NCBI RefSeq assembly: GCF_000024785.1
Contig: NC_013441.1
Coordinates: 3,658,001 to 3,722,000 of the forward strand
Direction of reading: 5' to 3'
DNA length: 64,000 nt
Source of the DNA: Gordonia bronchialis DSM 43247
GTDB taxonomy: Bacteria > Actinomycetota > Actinomycetes > Mycobacteriales > Mycobacteriaceae
Below the pieces are notes generated by a model. It ran no database searches and was not told where the DNA came from. It saw only the letters and a program-made list of their open reading frames with translations. The position numbers and the translations under genes were made by a program. Positions within the stretch are counted from its first letter, which is position 1; every line of letters starts with the position of its first letter. This document shows positions 9,360 through 18,965 of this stretch, one piece after another.

Positions 9360-10343
9360 TCACCGCCACGACTCCTCCGCCACACGCAAGAAGTTGCCGC
9401 CCAACACCTTCCGGATATCCTCATCACCCCATCCACGTCCGGCGAGATGCACTCCCAGGGTCACGAAGACCTCCGGCTCCATCCACCGGATCGGGCCCCA
9501 TCGCGTGTACGACTCGTCGAAGGCATCGGGATTGGCGGCAACCTCGGCGTAGAAATCGTCCTGGTCGAACGAGTGGTCGGAGCTGACACCGACGTGCTCG
9601 ATACCGACCACATCGACGGCGTACTCCAGATGCCGGGTCATCGCGTCGAGGGTCGGTGTGTTGGGACCCAGGAAGATTCCGACACCGGTGATGCCGACGA
9701 CCCCACCGGTCTCCGCACACGCACGCGCCTTGTCGTCGGAGATGTTGCGCGGATGCTCCCACACCGCACGCATACACGAGTGACTGTAGATGACCGGCGC
9801 AGTGGAGATCTCACACATGTCGAGTCCGGTGCGAGCGCTGCAGTGTGAGCCGTCGGGCACCATCCCGACGCTGTTCATCTCGGCGACAAGTCTTCTCCCC
9901 CACGCGGTCAATCCGGTGTCGTCGGCGTCGAGGCACCCGCACCCGGCGGCGTTCGCGTGGTTGTAGGACGGAAGCATCGTGCGCACGCCGAGGTCGTAGA
10001 AGCGGCGCACGTTGTCGAGGTCGCCGTCGAGTGGGCCGCTGTCCTCGAGATCGAAGGCGACGGCGAGCTCACCGCGGTCGGTCGCTGCCACCACGTCCTC
10101 GGCCGTCGAGACCAGACGAGTTGCCTCCAGCCGCTCGATCCCACCCCGGAACGCATCGAGGAGTGCGAGCGAATCGGCAAGGGACTGGGGTGAATACCCG
10201 ACGTTGACCGAGACATACGTACCCGCACCGTGACGGAAGCGATTCAGCACGGCGACGTCTGCGTCGGGCTGAAGCGGCAGACACGCGTGTTGGTCCCAGA
10301 CCCGCGGCGCGGTGGACCGTCCGTCGACGCGTGAAGTCGTCAC
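9360..10343 (-). CDS. Membrane dipeptidase (peptidase family M19)
   Basis: A zinc-dependent dipeptidase of the M19 amidohydrolase fold (327 residues). Landmarks include the late histidine motif YSHSCMRAVWEHPRNISDDK, the SHCS segment, GVVGITGVGIFLG, VGVSSDHSFD and the C-terminal KVLGGNFLRV. The first metal motif, usually HxD, reads WDQHACLPL, so the Asp position is Cys. The usual Glu-bridging region reads AFDLEDSGPL. It may belong to a divergent M19 subgroup with altered metal binding. The GTG at 10343 is chosen because family similarity begins at DQHAC. It is divergent from the GNAT gene, with about 60 bp between starts. Confidence 0.8.
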   Translation of the reverse strand: MTTSRVDGRSTAPRVWDQHACLPLQPDADVAVLNRFRHGAGTYVSVNVGYSPQSLADSLALLDAFRGGIERLEATRLVSTAEDVVAATDRGELAVAFDLEDSGPLDGDLDNVRRFYDLGVRTMLPSYNHANAAGCGCLDADDTGLTAWGRRLVAEMNSVGMVPDGSHCSARTGLDMCEISTAPVIYSHSCMRAVWEHPRNISDDKARACAETGGVVGITGVGIFLGPNTPTLDAMTRHLEYAVDVVGIEHVGVSSDHSFDQDDFYAEVAANPDAFDESYTRWGPIRWMEPEVFVTLGVHLAGRGWGDEDIRKVLGGNFLRVAEESWR

Positions 10344-10404
10344 GTCGACGAGCGTACGCAAAACGGCTCGCGTACCACGGCGACCCGACGATAGGGTCGC
10401 GCAG

Positions 10405-10900
10405 ATGAACTCGCCACTCCGCGCGGACGCCCTGCGAACAGTTCTGCCCGGCAGTATCGTCACCCGCTGCACCGACGACGACGTCCCCGAACTCGTCGTC
10501 GTGCAACGGTGTTGCTGGGTGTCGGAAGCCATTGCCAACGACACCCTCGACATCCCGCCGTTGCACGAGACCGCGGCGCAGGTGGTCGCACGAGTGGGAG
10601 ACATACGTGGTTCGCCTCGGACCGCGTCTGGTGGGCGCCTTTCGCTACCGCGTGGACGGCACGCGATGCGACATCGGCCGACTGATGGTGGTCCCCGATC
10701 TCGCCGGTCGTGGCATCGGCACCGCCATGCTCCGGGCTATCGAGGATGCGGCGGCGCCGAGTGCCTCCTCATTCGCGATGTTCACCGGTGCACGGTCGAC
10801 GCGCAATATCCGCACCTATGAACGCGCGGGCTACGCGGTGACTCGCAGAGAACGCGGTCTGGTGTTCCTCACGAAGAACCGGCCCCTGGACGAGGTGTGA
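10405..10900 (+). pseudogene. GNAT-family N-acetyltransferase, frameshifted
   Basis: The N-terminal part reads in one frame (ATG 10405: MNSPLRADALRTVLPGSIVT ... WVSEAIANDTLDIPPLHETA). The acetyl-CoA-binding core reads in the next frame (WETYVVRLGPRLVGAFRYR ... IGRLMVVPDLAGRGIGTAML ... ERAGYAV). The frames meet near 10585-10592, and the 496-bp length is one base over a multiple of three, so a single extra base explains the break. The core motif (PDLAGRGIGTAM) is the GNAT motif A for acetyl-CoA. It is either a recent pseudogene or a sequence error. The stop codon lies inside the long hairpin element described next. Confidence 0.75.
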
Positions 10901-10980
10901 TTTTGGGGGTGCCCTGGGGTGGGGCATCGCGCTGAGAGCGATGGCCCTTCATCTCAAGACCCCCAAATTCGCATTCGTCC
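10888..10980. repeat. Long imperfect hairpin element, copy 1
   Basis: An inverted repeat of about 93 bp. The left arm starts GGACGAGGTGTG at 10888 and the right arm ends GCATTCGTCC at 10980; inner arms include GGGGGT / ACCCCC and GGGGCATC / GATGGCCC. A clearly related hairpin is at 29599-29681, sharing GGGTGGGGCATC, GAGCGATG and the right flank AAATTCGCAT. The left arm overlaps the last codons and stop of the GNAT gene. It could act as a terminator or be a small non-autonomous mobile palindrome. Confidence 0.75.
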
Positions 10981-11004
10981 GGAGAGACCGGCACGCGAGA
11001 CCAG

Positions 11005-11040
11005 AAAGGCCCGCCGCCTGAGTAGATCAGGGGGCGGGCC
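11005..11040 (-). terminator. Rho-independent terminator of ssrA
   Basis: On the minus strand a GC-rich stem of GGCCCGCC against GGCGGGCC, with TGA/TCA continuing the stem around a short loop, is followed by TTTCT. It sits 6 bp after the tmRNA 3' end and would terminate tmRNA transcription. Confidence 0.85.
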
Positions 11041-11045
11041 TGTCG

Positions 11046-11417
11046 TGGAGCTGCCGGGAATTGAACCCGGGTCCTGTGTCGAGTCAGTAGGGCTTCTCCG
11101 TGTGCAGTCCGCTATGTCTCTACTTGGATCTCCCGGTCACGCGAACAAGCCGAGATGACGATCCCAGTCGCTGTTTGCTGTCCCGTGTCCGTCCGCGACC
11201 GGCGAACACGGTGAGTTCCCTGAGATGATGCCGGCATCCGGGTTCGGGAACACAACCCGGGCCGACAGACTAGCCGTCGCTGATCAGGCAGCGAGGGCGT
11301 AGTCGCGCTGATTGGAATCGGCGCTTAATTGGTTGCCGCGACGCTTAACGGTGGTCTCCAGCCTGCACCGACACGCTTCCCCTACCTCGGCGCACACAGT
11401 CGAAACCGATCAGCCCC
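11046..11417 (-). ncRNA. ssrA: Transfer-messenger RNA (tmRNA)
   Basis: Rescues stalled ribosomes together with SmpB. The 5' end begins GGGGCTGATCGGTTTCGAC and the 3' end carries the T-arm sequence GGTTCAATTCCCGGCAGCTCC, which pairs with the 5' GGGGCTG to form the tRNA-like acceptor. The CCA tail is not encoded. The tag reading frame at 11287-11322 encodes ADSNQRDYALAA followed by TGA, close to the mycobacterial tag. smpB lies 1.3 kb away on the same strand, separated only by the GH27 gene. Confidence 0.97.
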
Positions 11418-11505
11418 TTGGTAGTACCCGCCAAAACCCGATGGGTGTCGAACTTCGGCGAGCACTTCAGTCTAACAACGGGTGCAACCGGATTTGTTCC
11501 GGTGT

Positions 11506-12747
11506 TCACCCAGCCGTCAGCAGCGCCGTGTCATGGGCAGCGACCAAGACCGAGACCCACCCGTCGGTGGTCGAAACCGCCCGCCCCGACCACGCGTCGG
11601 TGAACGTCGTCGACTCCGGCAGATCCAGGTCAGAGAGGCGGACCGCCATGGTGCGCGGATGACTGTCGCGGTTGGTCAGGCTGACCGCGACGCCGTGCCG
11701 CAGGCCGCGCTGCCAGATTTCCGGGTTGTCGTCCACCGGTCGCCCGGCACGAACGTCGGCATCCTGGTCGAGAGCGATCACCGCCGCCGACCGCAGGGTG
11801 CGCAGCGTGTCCGGGCTCATGGTCGTCAGGTCGCATGACGCGATGAGCGGCGCGGCCAGCATCGCCCACATCGCCATCTGGGTTCGTCCCATCGCCGGCG
11901 TCAGGTTCCCCAGACCTACGACGAGCGCATCAGGGTCGAGGAACGCACCGGGTTGCACCCGGTCGGTAAGCGGTGCCGCGGCATCGATCTCGTCGACGAC
12001 GCCCCGCTGACCGGCCGGACCGGCGCCGGTCTGCCAGGACGCGATGACATTGTTCGACAGCCGCGTCATCGTCGCCACGCCGCCCCAGTCGTACATCGCG
12101 CCGGGCACCGCACCGTCGGTGATCCCGCTGTTGGGGTTGATGTTGTAGACGATCGGCCGGCCGACCGACCGCAGTGCGTCGCGCATCGCTGTGAATGCCG
12201 TCAGCTGCCGATCGTGGTCGGCATCGGTGGCGCACCAGTCGTACTTCAGATAGTCGACACCCCATTCGGCGAAGGTGCGCGCGTCGATCTGTTCGTGGCC
12301 CTCGCTGCCGGTGCTCCCGGCCCGGTTGCCCAGCAACTGCGCACACGTCTGAGTGGCGGCACCGGCGTAGATCCCGAACTTCAGGCCACGTTGATGCAGG
12401 TAGCGTCCCATCGCAGCCATTCCCGACGGGAACGTGACCGGGTCGGCGACCAGGCGCCCCTGCCCGTCACGGGTCGTCGCCGACCAGCAGTCGTCGATCA
12501 CCACATAGCGGTATCCGGCGTCACGCAGACCGCTGGAGACGAGGGCGTCGGCCTGGGCGTGCACGTCGGCTTCGGTGACGCCACAACCGAAGGTGTTCCA
12601 GCTGTTCCATCCCATCGGCGCAACATCGGGCAGCCCGCCGATCGCCGGTGCGTCACCGCCGAGACGCGACGTGGGTTCACCGCAGCCCGCGACCACCACG
12701 ACCGCGACCACCACGAACAGGGCGACCGCGACCAGCCGGGACCACAA
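11506..12747 (-). CDS. Lipoprotein of glycoside hydrolase family 27 (alpha-galactosidase-like)
   Basis: The signal peptide ends in the lipobox VAGC, so the mature protein is a cell-surface lipoprotein. The catalytic barrel shows GH27/GH36-type motifs: MGWNSWNTFGC, GYRYVVIDDCW, GLKFGIYAG and the nucleophile segment YLKYDWC (Asp170). The expected acid/base segment (usually R-x-x-x-D-I-x-x-x-W) reads TRLSNNVIASW, with Asn233 where Asp is normal, so activity is doubtful or altered. The C-terminal beta domain follows. It starts at TTG (or a nearby CTG) directly after the smpB stop in the same frame. Substrate is inferred to be an alpha-galactoside. Confidence 0.8.
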   Translation of the reverse strand: MWSRLVAVALFVVVAVVVVAGCGEPTSRLGGDAPAIGGLPDVAPMGWNSWNTFGCGVTEADVHAQADALVSSGLRDAGYRYVVIDDCWSATTRDGQGRLVADPVTFPSGMAAMGRYLHQRGLKFGIYAGAATQTCAQLLGNRAGSTGSEGHEQIDARTFAEWGVDYLKYDWCATDADHDRQLTAFTAMRDALRSVGRPIVYNINPNSGITDGAVPGAMYDWGGVATMTRLSNNVIASWQTGAGPAGQRGVVDEIDAAAPLTDRVQPGAFLDPDALVVGLGNLTPAMGRTQMAMWAMLAAPLIASCDLTTMSPDTLRTLRSAAVIALDQDADVRAGRPVDDNPEIWQRGLRHGVAVSLTNRDSHPRTMAVRLSDLDLPESTTFTDAWSGRAVSTTDGWVSVLVAAHDTALLTAG

Positions 12748-12762
12748 CCGCCGAAGCAGGAG

Positions 12763-13236
12763 TCACATCCCCTTGACCCGACGACCGAGTTCGCGTTCCA
12801 CCTCGCGTTGCGCCGTCCGGCGGGCGATGTCCTGGCGTTTGTCGTGGGCCTGCTTACCGCGGGCGAGCGCCAACTCCACCTTGACGCGACCGTCGTTGAA
12901 GTACATCGACAGCGGCACCAGCGTCAGATTCCCGTCGCGGATCTTGCCGATGAGGGTGTCGATCTCGCGACGATGCATCAGCAGCTTCCGCTTGCGCCGC
13001 ACTGTGTGGTTGGTCCACGACCCGTTGCCGTACTCCGGGATGTGCAGCGCATGCAGCCACACCTCGCCGTCGTCGATGGTCGCGAAGGCATCCACCAACG
13101 ACGCCTTTCCGGCCCGCAGGCTCTTCACCTCGGTCCCGACCAGCGCGATACCCGCCTCGAAGGTGTCCAGGATCGCGTAATCGTGCCGCGCCTTGCGATT
13201 GGTCGCAATCGCGGTGCGTCCCTTTTCTTTCGGCAC
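12763..13236 (-). CDS. smpB: SsrA-binding protein SmpB
   Basis: Binds tmRNA and delivers it to stalled ribosomes. The 157-residue protein has the SmpB core: [56 protein letters not shown], and the basic C-terminal tail ([20 protein letters not shown]) that enters the mRNA channel. GTG start with GAGGAG seven bases upstream. Gene order ftsE-ftsX-smpB is as in M. tuberculosis, and tmRNA lies nearby downstream. Confidence 0.97.
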   Translation of the reverse strand: MPKEKGRTAIATNRKARHDYAILDTFEAGIALVGTEVKSLRAGKASLVDAFATIDDGEVWLHALHIPEYGNGSWTNHTVRRKRKLLMHRREIDTLIGKIRDGNLTLVPLSMYFNDGRVKVELALARGKQAHDKRQDIARRTAQREVERELGRRVKGM

Positions 13237-13258
13237 GTCGCGCTCCTCTCTGGTCTGG

Positions 13259-14164
13259 TTACTCGCGGACGTAGACACGCAGCGTGACATATGCGGTCAC
13301 GCCTGCCAACAGGATTCCGCCCAGCACCAGCCACGGCGACACGAACAGCACGTCGGTGTTCTCGATGCGGGACAAGAAGCTCACACCGTACAGTTCCCGC
13401 AGCGCATTGTCGAAGAAGAATTTCTTGGCCGCGAACAGCCCGCCGATGGCGAGCAGCGAACCGATGAACGCTGCCACCACCGCCTCGAGCAGGAACGGTA
13501 GCTGCGTGTACCAGCGGGTGGCGCCGACCAACCGCATGATCGACACCTCCGTGCGTCTCGTGAAGGCGGCCACCTGCACGGTGTTCACGATGAGCAGTAT
13601 CGCCGCGATCGCCAGCACCAGCGCCACGGCGAAGGTCGCGTTGCGGGCACCGTCGAGCACGCTGAAGATGCGTTCGACCAGCTTGCGGTCGTCGCGGAAG
13701 GATTCCACGCCGAGGTCGACGCGACCCTGGAACTCGCTGGCCACCGAGTTGAATTGACTCGGGTCCGATACCCGCACCCGCATCGACGCGGGCAACGATC
13801 CCTCGCGGATGCTGTCGGAGAAGTCGGTGTTCTTGAATATCTCCTTGGCACGTTTGTACGCCTCGTCGCGGTCGATGTAGGTCACCGACGTCACGCCCGG
13901 GTCCTTCTCCAGCTCGCTGCGCAGCGTGGCGCACGGCGCCTGCTGGCACAGCGGATCCCGGTCCGTCACGGCGTCGTTGATGTAGAACTCCATCTCGACG
14001 CGGTCCAGGAAGATCTTCTGGCTCTTGTCGGCCATCTGGATCACCAGCAGACCACCGCCGAACATGCCGAGGGTGATCGCGGTCGTCAGGATCATCGCGA
14101 TCGTCATCGTGAGGTTGCGACGCAACCCGTTGAGGACCTCGCTGATGATGAAATTGGCTCGCAT
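13259..14164 (-). CDS. ftsX: Cell division protein FtsX
   Basis: Membrane partner of FtsE, which together activate peptidoglycan hydrolysis at the septum. The 301-residue protein has an N-terminal membrane segment ([19 protein letters not shown]), a large extracellular domain (about residues 48-165) with two close cysteines (LCQQAPC), and three C-terminal membrane segments including [20 protein letters not shown]. Length and layout match mycobacterial FtsX. ftsE is 60 bp upstream on the same strand and smpB 22 bp downstream. Confidence 0.97.
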   Translation of the reverse strand: MRANFIISEVLNGLRRNLTMTIAMILTTAITLGMFGGGLLVIQMADKSQKIFLDRVEMEFYINDAVTDRDPLCQQAPCATLRSELEKDPGVTSVTYIDRDEAYKRAKEIFKNTDFSDSIREGSLPASMRVRVSDPSQFNSVASEFQGRVDLGVESFRDDRKLVERIFSVLDGARNATFAVALVLAIAAILLIVNTVQVAAFTRRTEVSIMRLVGATRWYTQLPFLLEAVVAAFIGSLLAIGGLFAAKKFFFDNALRELYGVSFLSRIENTDVLFVSPWLVLGGILLAGVTAYVTLRVYVRE

Positions 14165-14224
14165 GCTCGGTGGGGAGTCCTTCTGATCGTGGATGCGGTC
14201 GGGACTGCGGTGACGGGGGCCGGA

Positions 14225-14911
14225 TCAGCCGATCCCGTACACACCCTGGGGGTCGTTGCGGACCAGCCGACCGTTGTCGAATTCCAGGACGCGCCGGCGC
14301 ATCGCGTCGACGATGTGCCGGTCGTGAGTGGCCATCACCACCGTCGTCCCGCGACGGTTCACCCGGTCGAGGACGTCGACGATCTCCTCGCTGGTCTCCG
14401 GGTCGAGGTTGCCGGTGGGCTCGTCGGCCAACAGCACGAGCGGACGGTTGACGATGGCGCGGGCGATCGCCACCCGCTGCATCTCACCGCCGGACAGCTC
14501 GTAGGGCATCCGGTCGTGTTTGCCTTCGAGGCCGACGTATTCGAGGACCTCGGGAACCACCCGCTTGACCGTCGACTGCGGCCGGCCGATCACCTCGAGC
14601 GCGAAGGCGACGTTGTCGGCGACGGTCTTCTGCTGCAGCAGCCGGAAGTCCTGGAACACGCAGCCGATCGACTGGCGCAACTTGGGCACCATGCGGCCGC
14701 GCAACCGGTTGACGTGGAATTCGCCCAGGTGGACCTCGCCGGCGGTGGGCTTGTCCTCCTTGAGCAGCAGACGGAAGAACGTCGACTTACCCGATCCGGA
14801 TGGCCCGATCAGGAAGGCGAACTCCCCCTTGTCGACCTGGAGGCTCAGGTCTTTCAGCGCAGGCCGACTGGAGGCCTTGTACTGCATCGTGACGTTCTCC
14901 AGCGTGATCAC
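14225..14911 (-). CDS. ftsE: Cell division ATP-binding protein FtsE
   Basis: ABC ATPase (228 residues) that drives FtsX. Walker A is GPSGSGKST, the Q-loop lies at CVFQDFRLL, the signature is [10 protein letters not shown], Walker B is [14 protein letters not shown], and the H-loop is [11 protein letters not shown] start. It begins the ftsEX-smpB unit; upstream is a proline/threonine-rich membrane protein gene, 67 bp away. Confidence 0.97.
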   Translation of the reverse strand: MITLENVTMQYKASSRPALKDLSLQVDKGEFAFLIGPSGSGKSTFFRLLLKEDKPTAGEVHLGEFHVNRLRGRMVPKLRQSIGCVFQDFRLLQQKTVADNVAFALEVIGRPQSTVKRVVPEVLEYVGLEGKHDRMPYELSGGEMQRVAIARAIVNRPLVLLADEPTGNLDPETSEEIVDVLDRVNRRGTTVVMATHDRHIVDAMRRRVLEFDNGRLVRNDPQGVYGIG

Positions 14912-14978
14912 GAGAAGCCAGTGTAACCACGGCGCCTGAGAGCTCCGCTCAGGTGCACCTCGGCGTTTCCGCCCGGGT

Positions 14979-15584
14979 TCACCGGGTCGGTGTCGTGGTT
15001 TCGGTGGTGCCGTTCAACCCGGGAATCGGGATGGTGAACTGCGGAAAACCCGGCGTGGTGGTGGTCGTCGGAGCCGACTGCCCGCGTCCGGTGGTGCCGT
15101 TCTGACCGGGTGCACCCGACTCGCCGGACTCCCCCGACGGTCCGGTCGACGGCCGGCTCGACGACGTACTCGGCGAAGTGGTCGTCGTACTCGGTTCGAC
15201 GTAGGTCGGTGCGGTGCGCGTCGGCGTGGGACGCACGGGTGCGTCCTGCGGGTCGACCACGCCGTAGCGCTGCGAGGTGTAGCCGTAGAGGATCATCGAG
15301 CCGATGAACAGCAGCGCGACAATGGCGGTACTGGTACGAATCCGGGTCTTGTAGATGTAGCGCTTTCCCCAGCCGAATCGGCGCCAGCGGGATTCCGGTT
15401 TGCCTGACCCCCGGCCGGTGAGCAGCGGTCCGGTCGCAATCGGGCCCGTGGCGGTGGTGCGCTCTCCCCCCGTCTCGTTGGCCCCCGTCTCGTTGGCCCC
15501 CGTCTCGTTGGCCCCCGTCTCGTTGGCCCCCGTCTCGTCAACCGACGGCCGGTCGTCGGACGCGCGGTGCTTGGGATCGGTCAT
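14979..15584 (-). CDS. Single-pass membrane protein with GANET tandem repeats and a Pro/Thr/Ser-rich tail
   Basis: A 201-residue protein. A short N-terminal part holds four to five tandem copies of the pentapeptide GANET (about residues 19-39). A basic stretch ([20 protein letters not shown]) leads into one membrane segment (about 86-103), followed by an outside tail rich in Thr, Ser, Pro and Gly and ending in a second Thr-rich stretch. It matches in position the proline-rich protein beside ftsE in M. tuberculosis. Function unknown. Its stop and start regions overlap or abut neighbours: its ATG overlaps the mscS stop by one base. Confidence 0.8.
   Translation of the reverse strand: MTDPKHRASDDRPSVDETGANETGANETGANETGANETGGERTTATGPIATGPLLTGRGSGKPESRWRRFGWGKRYIYKTRIRTSTAIVALLFIGSMILYGYTSQRYGVVDPQDAPVRPTPTRTAPTYVEPSTTTTSPSTSSSRPSTGPSGESGESGAPGQNGTTGRGQSAPTTTTTPGFPQFTIPIPGLNGTTETTTPTR
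15471..15539. repeat. 15-bp tandem repeat inside coding sequence
   Basis: Four full units of CGTCTCGTTGGCCCC plus a partial unit, at 15471, 15486, 15501, 15516 and 15531. The unit is 15 bp, so copy-number changes keep the frame and would add or remove GANET pentapeptides on the cytoplasmic side of the membrane protein. Confidence 0.95.
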
Positions 15585-16546
15585 CAGTCATTCCCGCTGT
15601 TCGTCGAGCCCTGGTCGGCCATGGTCGCGGGCGGCCCACCGGCCGCGGTGACGTCACGACCCGGCGCCACCGTGATGCCCTCCCGCGCCAGCGCGCGCAC
15701 GACGTTGGCACGCAGCGCGCGGCCCACCTCGAACTGCTTGCCGGGCAGCGTGCGCGTCACCATCCGGACGGTGATCGAGTCGAGTTCGAGGTCGATCACC
15801 CCCAGCGACGACGGTGCGTCGAGCAGCAGATCGTGCCAGCGCTTCTGTTCGTAGAATTCGCGGCCCACCCGGTCGAGGGTGTCGTTGACCAGACCGATCT
15901 CGGCCTCGGCGGGCACCGGCACATCGACCACCGCGCGCGCCCAATCCTTGGACAGGTTGGTCGCCTTGATGATCTGCCCGTTGGGCACGGTGATCACCTC
16001 GCCCTCGCTGGTGCGCAGCTTGGTGACCCGCAACGTGACGTCTTCGACGGTGCCGTCGGCGTCCTTGCCACCGGTGACGGTCAGACTCACCACGTCGCCG
16101 TAGCCGTACTGCCTCTCGGCGACCACGAAGAAGCCGGCGAGGATGTCCTGCACGATGCGTTGCGCGCCGAAACCGAGTGCCGCACCGATGACGGCGGTCG
16201 GGCCGGTGAGGGCTCCGAGTTTGAACCCGTACACCGACAGCGCATGCAGGATGACGATGATCCCGACGATGACGATCAGGGTCCAGGCGACCACGTCGAC
16301 GAGCGCGCGACGATGCTTGGCGTCCTCGGTCTGCACGATGAGGTCGCTGTTGGTGAACCGCGAATCGACGCGCGAGGCGTACTTGTCGGCCGACCACCGG
16401 ATGAACCGGATGACCAGGATGGCACCGAGAATCCACACGAGGACCTCGAGGCCCTTGGTGGCCAGACTCAGGTAGAGCCGGTCGATGAGCAGTTCGGTCG
16501 GGTTCTGCTGCTCGGCGCCGAGCAGCCACGTGTCAGGCGTCAGCAT
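15584..16546 (-). CDS. Small-conductance mechanosensitive channel (MscS family)
   Basis: A 320-residue membrane protein of the MscS type, opening under membrane tension. After two hydrophobic helices comes the pore-lining TM3 region [22 protein letters not shown], then the beta domain with [29 protein letters not shown] and VPNGQI, the family's most conserved motif. The ATG overlaps the end of prfB by 14 bp, and the stop overlaps the next gene by one base, so all are co-transcribed with prfB. Confidence 0.93.
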   Translation of the reverse strand: MLTPDTWLLGAEQQNPTELLIDRLYLSLATKGLEVLVWILGAILVIRFIRWSADKYASRVDSRFTNSDLIVQTEDAKHRRALVDVVAWTLIVIVGIIVILHALSVYGFKLGALTGPTAVIGAALGFGAQRIVQDILAGFFVVAERQYGYGDVVSLTVTGGKDADGTVEDVTLRVTKLRTSEGEVITVPNGQIIKATNLSKDWARAVVDVPVPAEAEIGLVNDTLDRVGREFYEQKRWHDLLLDAPSSLGVIDLELDSITVRMVTRTLPGKQFEVGRALRANVVRALAREGITVAPGRDVTAAGGPPATMADQGSTNSGND

Positions 16547-17648
16547 CCGCCATCCGCCACCGGATTCCGGCTTCGATGAACTTGTCGAGCTCGCCGTCGA
16601 GCACCGCCGACGGGTTGTTGTCCTCCACGCCGGTCCGCAGGTCCTTCACCATCTGATATGGATGCAGGACGTAGGACCGCATCTGGTTGCCCCAGCTGGA
16701 ACCGCCGTCGCCCTTGAGGGCGTCGAGCTCGGCACGTTCCTCCTGGCGTTTCCGCTCGAGGAGTTTGGCCTGCAGCACGCGCATCGCCGACGCCTTGTTC
16801 TGCAGCTGGCTCTTCTCGTTCTGGCAGGTGACCACGATTCCGGTCGGGAGGTGGGTGAGGCGCACGGCGGAGTCGGTGGTGTTGACCGACTGCCCACCCG
16901 GGCCCGACGAGCGGTAGACGTCGACCTTCACGTCGTTCTCGTCGATGTCGATGTGGTCGGTGGTCTGCACCACGGGCAGCACCTCGACCTCGGCGAACGA
17001 CGTCTGCCGTCGGCTTTGGTTGTCGAACGGACTGATCCGCACCAGCCGGTGAGTGCCCTGCTCCACCGACAGGGTGCCGTACATGTACGGCGCCTTCACC
17101 GCGAAGGTGGCGCTCTTGAGTCCGGCTTCTTCGGCGTAGGACGTGTCGTAGACCTCGACGCCGTAGCCGTGCTGTTCGGCCCATCGGATGTACATGCGCA
17201 TGAGCATCAGCGCCCAGTCTGCGGCGTCCACCCCACCGGCGCCGGAGCGGATGTTCACCAGGGCGTCACGCTGGTCGTACTCGCCGGCCAGCATGGTCTT
17301 GACCTCCATCGCCTCGATGTCGGCGCGCAGGGCGGCACGGTCGGCGTCGGCGTCGGCGAGTGCACTGACCCGGTCGTCACCCTCCTCGGCTTCGGCGAGT
17401 TCGTAGAGGACGGGGAGGTCGTCGAGGCGCTGGCGCAGCTCGGAGACCTTACGGAACTCCGACTGCGCGTGCGACAGCTCGCTGGTCACCTTCTGCGCGT
17501 GTTCCTGGTCGTTCCACAGATCGGGGTCGGAGGCCTGCATCTCGAGCTCATCGATCCGACGACGCAACTCCTCGAGGTCGAGGACTTTCTCGACCGTCGT
17601 CAAGGTGGCGTCGAGGGATTCGAGATCTGCGGTCACGTCGGGATGCAC
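16533..17648 (-). CDS. prfB: Peptide chain release factor 2
   Basis: Recognises UGA and UAA and triggers peptide release. The 371-residue protein has the stop-codon anticodon motif SPF (residues 206-208) in [11 protein letters not shown] and the catalytic GGQ (251-253) in [17 protein letters not shown]. The gene reads in one frame from GTG 17648; the autoregulatory UGA frameshift known from E. coli prfB is absent, as in other actinobacteria. Together with smpB and tmRNA this makes a local cluster of translation-termination and rescue genes. Confidence 0.96.
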   Translation of the reverse strand: MHPDVTADLESLDATLTTVEKVLDLEELRRRIDELEMQASDPDLWNDQEHAQKVTSELSHAQSEFRKVSELRQRLDDLPVLYELAEAEEGDDRVSALADADADRAALRADIEAMEVKTMLAGEYDQRDALVNIRSGAGGVDAADWALMLMRMYIRWAEQHGYGVEVYDTSYAEEAGLKSATFAVKAPYMYGTLSVEQGTHRLVRISPFDNQSRRQTSFAEVEVLPVVQTTDHIDIDENDVKVDVYRSSGPGGQSVNTTDSAVRLTHLPTGIVVTCQNEKSQLQNKASAMRVLQAKLLERKRQEERAELDALKGDGGSSWGNQMRSYVLHPYQMVKDLRTGVEDNNPSAVLDGELDKFIEAGIRWRMADADA

Positions 17649-17703
17649 GGTTATCCAGACTACCGACCGACCGTGCGATCAGGGATGCTCGAGTCCCGTT
17701 ACG

Positions 17704-18084
17704 TCAGAAGCCCGGACCGTCGGCCGCCGATCCGAGCGAGCCGAACCGCCACGAGGTCGCCGCCTTGTGCGGTTTGTAGAGGACGTCGAGGTCGTCACCG
17801 ATCTGTGGCCACGGACTGTTCTCACCGAGCACGAGCGTCCCGTACACCTCGGTCGGCGTGGTCTCGGGCCCGACGATGGTGCCCGACAGCGTACAGAATC
17901 GCTCCCCGCTCTTGTCCCCTTCGTCGGGTCGCTCGCTGACGCCGGTGATGGTGAACGTGCCCTGCACGAAGTTGGCCGCCTGGCCGGGTGTCAGTGGTCG
18001 GGGGTTACGCCCACGCTGCCATTGCACGACCAACGCCACCACGAGCGCCGCCAACAGAACAGTGAAGGTCACCGTGAGCCACAT
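17704..18084 (-). CDS. Conserved small membrane-anchored protein of unknown function
   Basis: A 126-residue protein with an N-terminal membrane anchor ([20 protein letters not shown]) and a small soluble domain (about residues 30-126) containing the phrases [11 protein letters not shown] and [21 protein letters not shown] do not recognise a family. It lies directly upstream of prfB on the same strand, 55 bp away, and is divergent from the hisN-like gene. Confidence 0.75.
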   Translation of the reverse strand: MWLTVTFTVLLAALVVALVVQWQRGRNPRPLTPGQAANFVQGTFTITGVSERPDEGDKSGERFCTLSGTIVGPETTPTEVYGTLVLGENSPWPQIGDDLDVLYKPHKAATSWRFGSLGSAADGPGF

Positions 18085-18164
18085 GGCGCCACCCTACCGA
18101 GACGGATGCGACATTCGCGACGTCGCGCGGCCGGCCCCGTCCGCGGGGGCGATACGCTACCCCG

Positions 18165-18965
18165 GTGTCCACGGATTCCGCAGATCTCGACGCCGACCTC
18201 CAACTCGCCCTGTCCCTGGCCGCATCGGCCGACGAGCTGACCCTCGCCCGATTCGGCGCGCTGGATCTGCAGGTGGATTCCAAACCCGATCTGACTCCCG
18301 TGTCCGACGCCGACTTGGCCTGTGAAACCCTTCTGCGTCAACGTATCTCGGCCCAGCGCCCCGACGACGCGGTCCTCGGAGAGGAATTCGGCGGTGATCA
18401 GGTCCTGACCGGCAGGCAGTGGGTGATCGACCCCATCGACGGCACCAAGAACTTCGTCCGCGGCGTGCCGGTGTGGGCCACGCTGATCGCGCTGCTCGTC
18501 GACGGCGTGCCCGCCCTCGGCGTGGTGTCGGCACCGGCCCTGCGCCGACGGTGGTGGGCCGCAACCGGTCTCGGCGCCCACGCCGTCTTCGACGACGACG
18601 ATCCGCGGCAGATCCAGGTGTCGGCCGTCGGCGACCTCGGGTCGGCGAGCCTGGCGTTCTCCAGCCTGTCCGGCTGGGCCGACCGCGGTATCCGCGACCG
18701 GTTCGTCGCACTCACCGATGACGTGTGGCGGGTGCGCGGCTACGGCGACTTCTACAACTATTGCCTCGTCGCCGAAGGCGCGGTGGACATCGCGGCCGAA
18801 CCCGAGGTGTCGCTGTGGGATCTGGCGCCGCTCGACATCCTGGTGCGCGAGGCGGGCGGCCGGTTCACCGCGCTCGACGGGACCCCCGGGCCCGCCGGCG
18901 GCAGCGCGGTGGCCACCAACGGCCTGCTGCACGACGAGGTGCTCGCCGCACTCGAGACATCCTGA
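18165..18965 (+). CDS. hisN: Histidinol-phosphatase HisN (inositol monophosphatase fold)
   Basis: A Mg2+-dependent phosphatase (266 residues). The metal-binding motifs are LGEEFGG (Glu), [19 protein letters not shown] (Asp-x-x-Asp-Gly-Thr) and [17 protein letters not shown] (Trp-Asp). The [10 protein letters not shown] and YGDFYNY details are those of actinobacterial HisN, which makes histidinol in histidine synthesis, rather than SuhB. The gene is in the same position relative to fadE24/23 as Rv3137 in M. tuberculosis. GTG start. Confidence 0.88.
   Translation: MSTDSADLDADLQLALSLAASADELTLARFGALDLQVDSKPDLTPVSDADLACETLLRQRISAQRPDDAVLGEEFGGDQVLTGRQWVIDPIDGTKNFVRGVPVWATLIALLVDGVPALGVVSAPALRRRWWAATGLGAHAVFDDDDPRQIQVSAVGDLGSASLAFSSLSGWADRGIRDRFVALTDDVWRVRGYGDFYNYCLVAEGAVDIAAEPEVSLWDLAPLDILVREAGGRFTALDGTPGPAGGSAVATNGLLHDEVLAALETS

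Noticed and set aside
16533..17648. Programmed frameshift in prfB
   Set aside because: The whole gene reads in one frame from its GTG; no in-frame UGA near the start.
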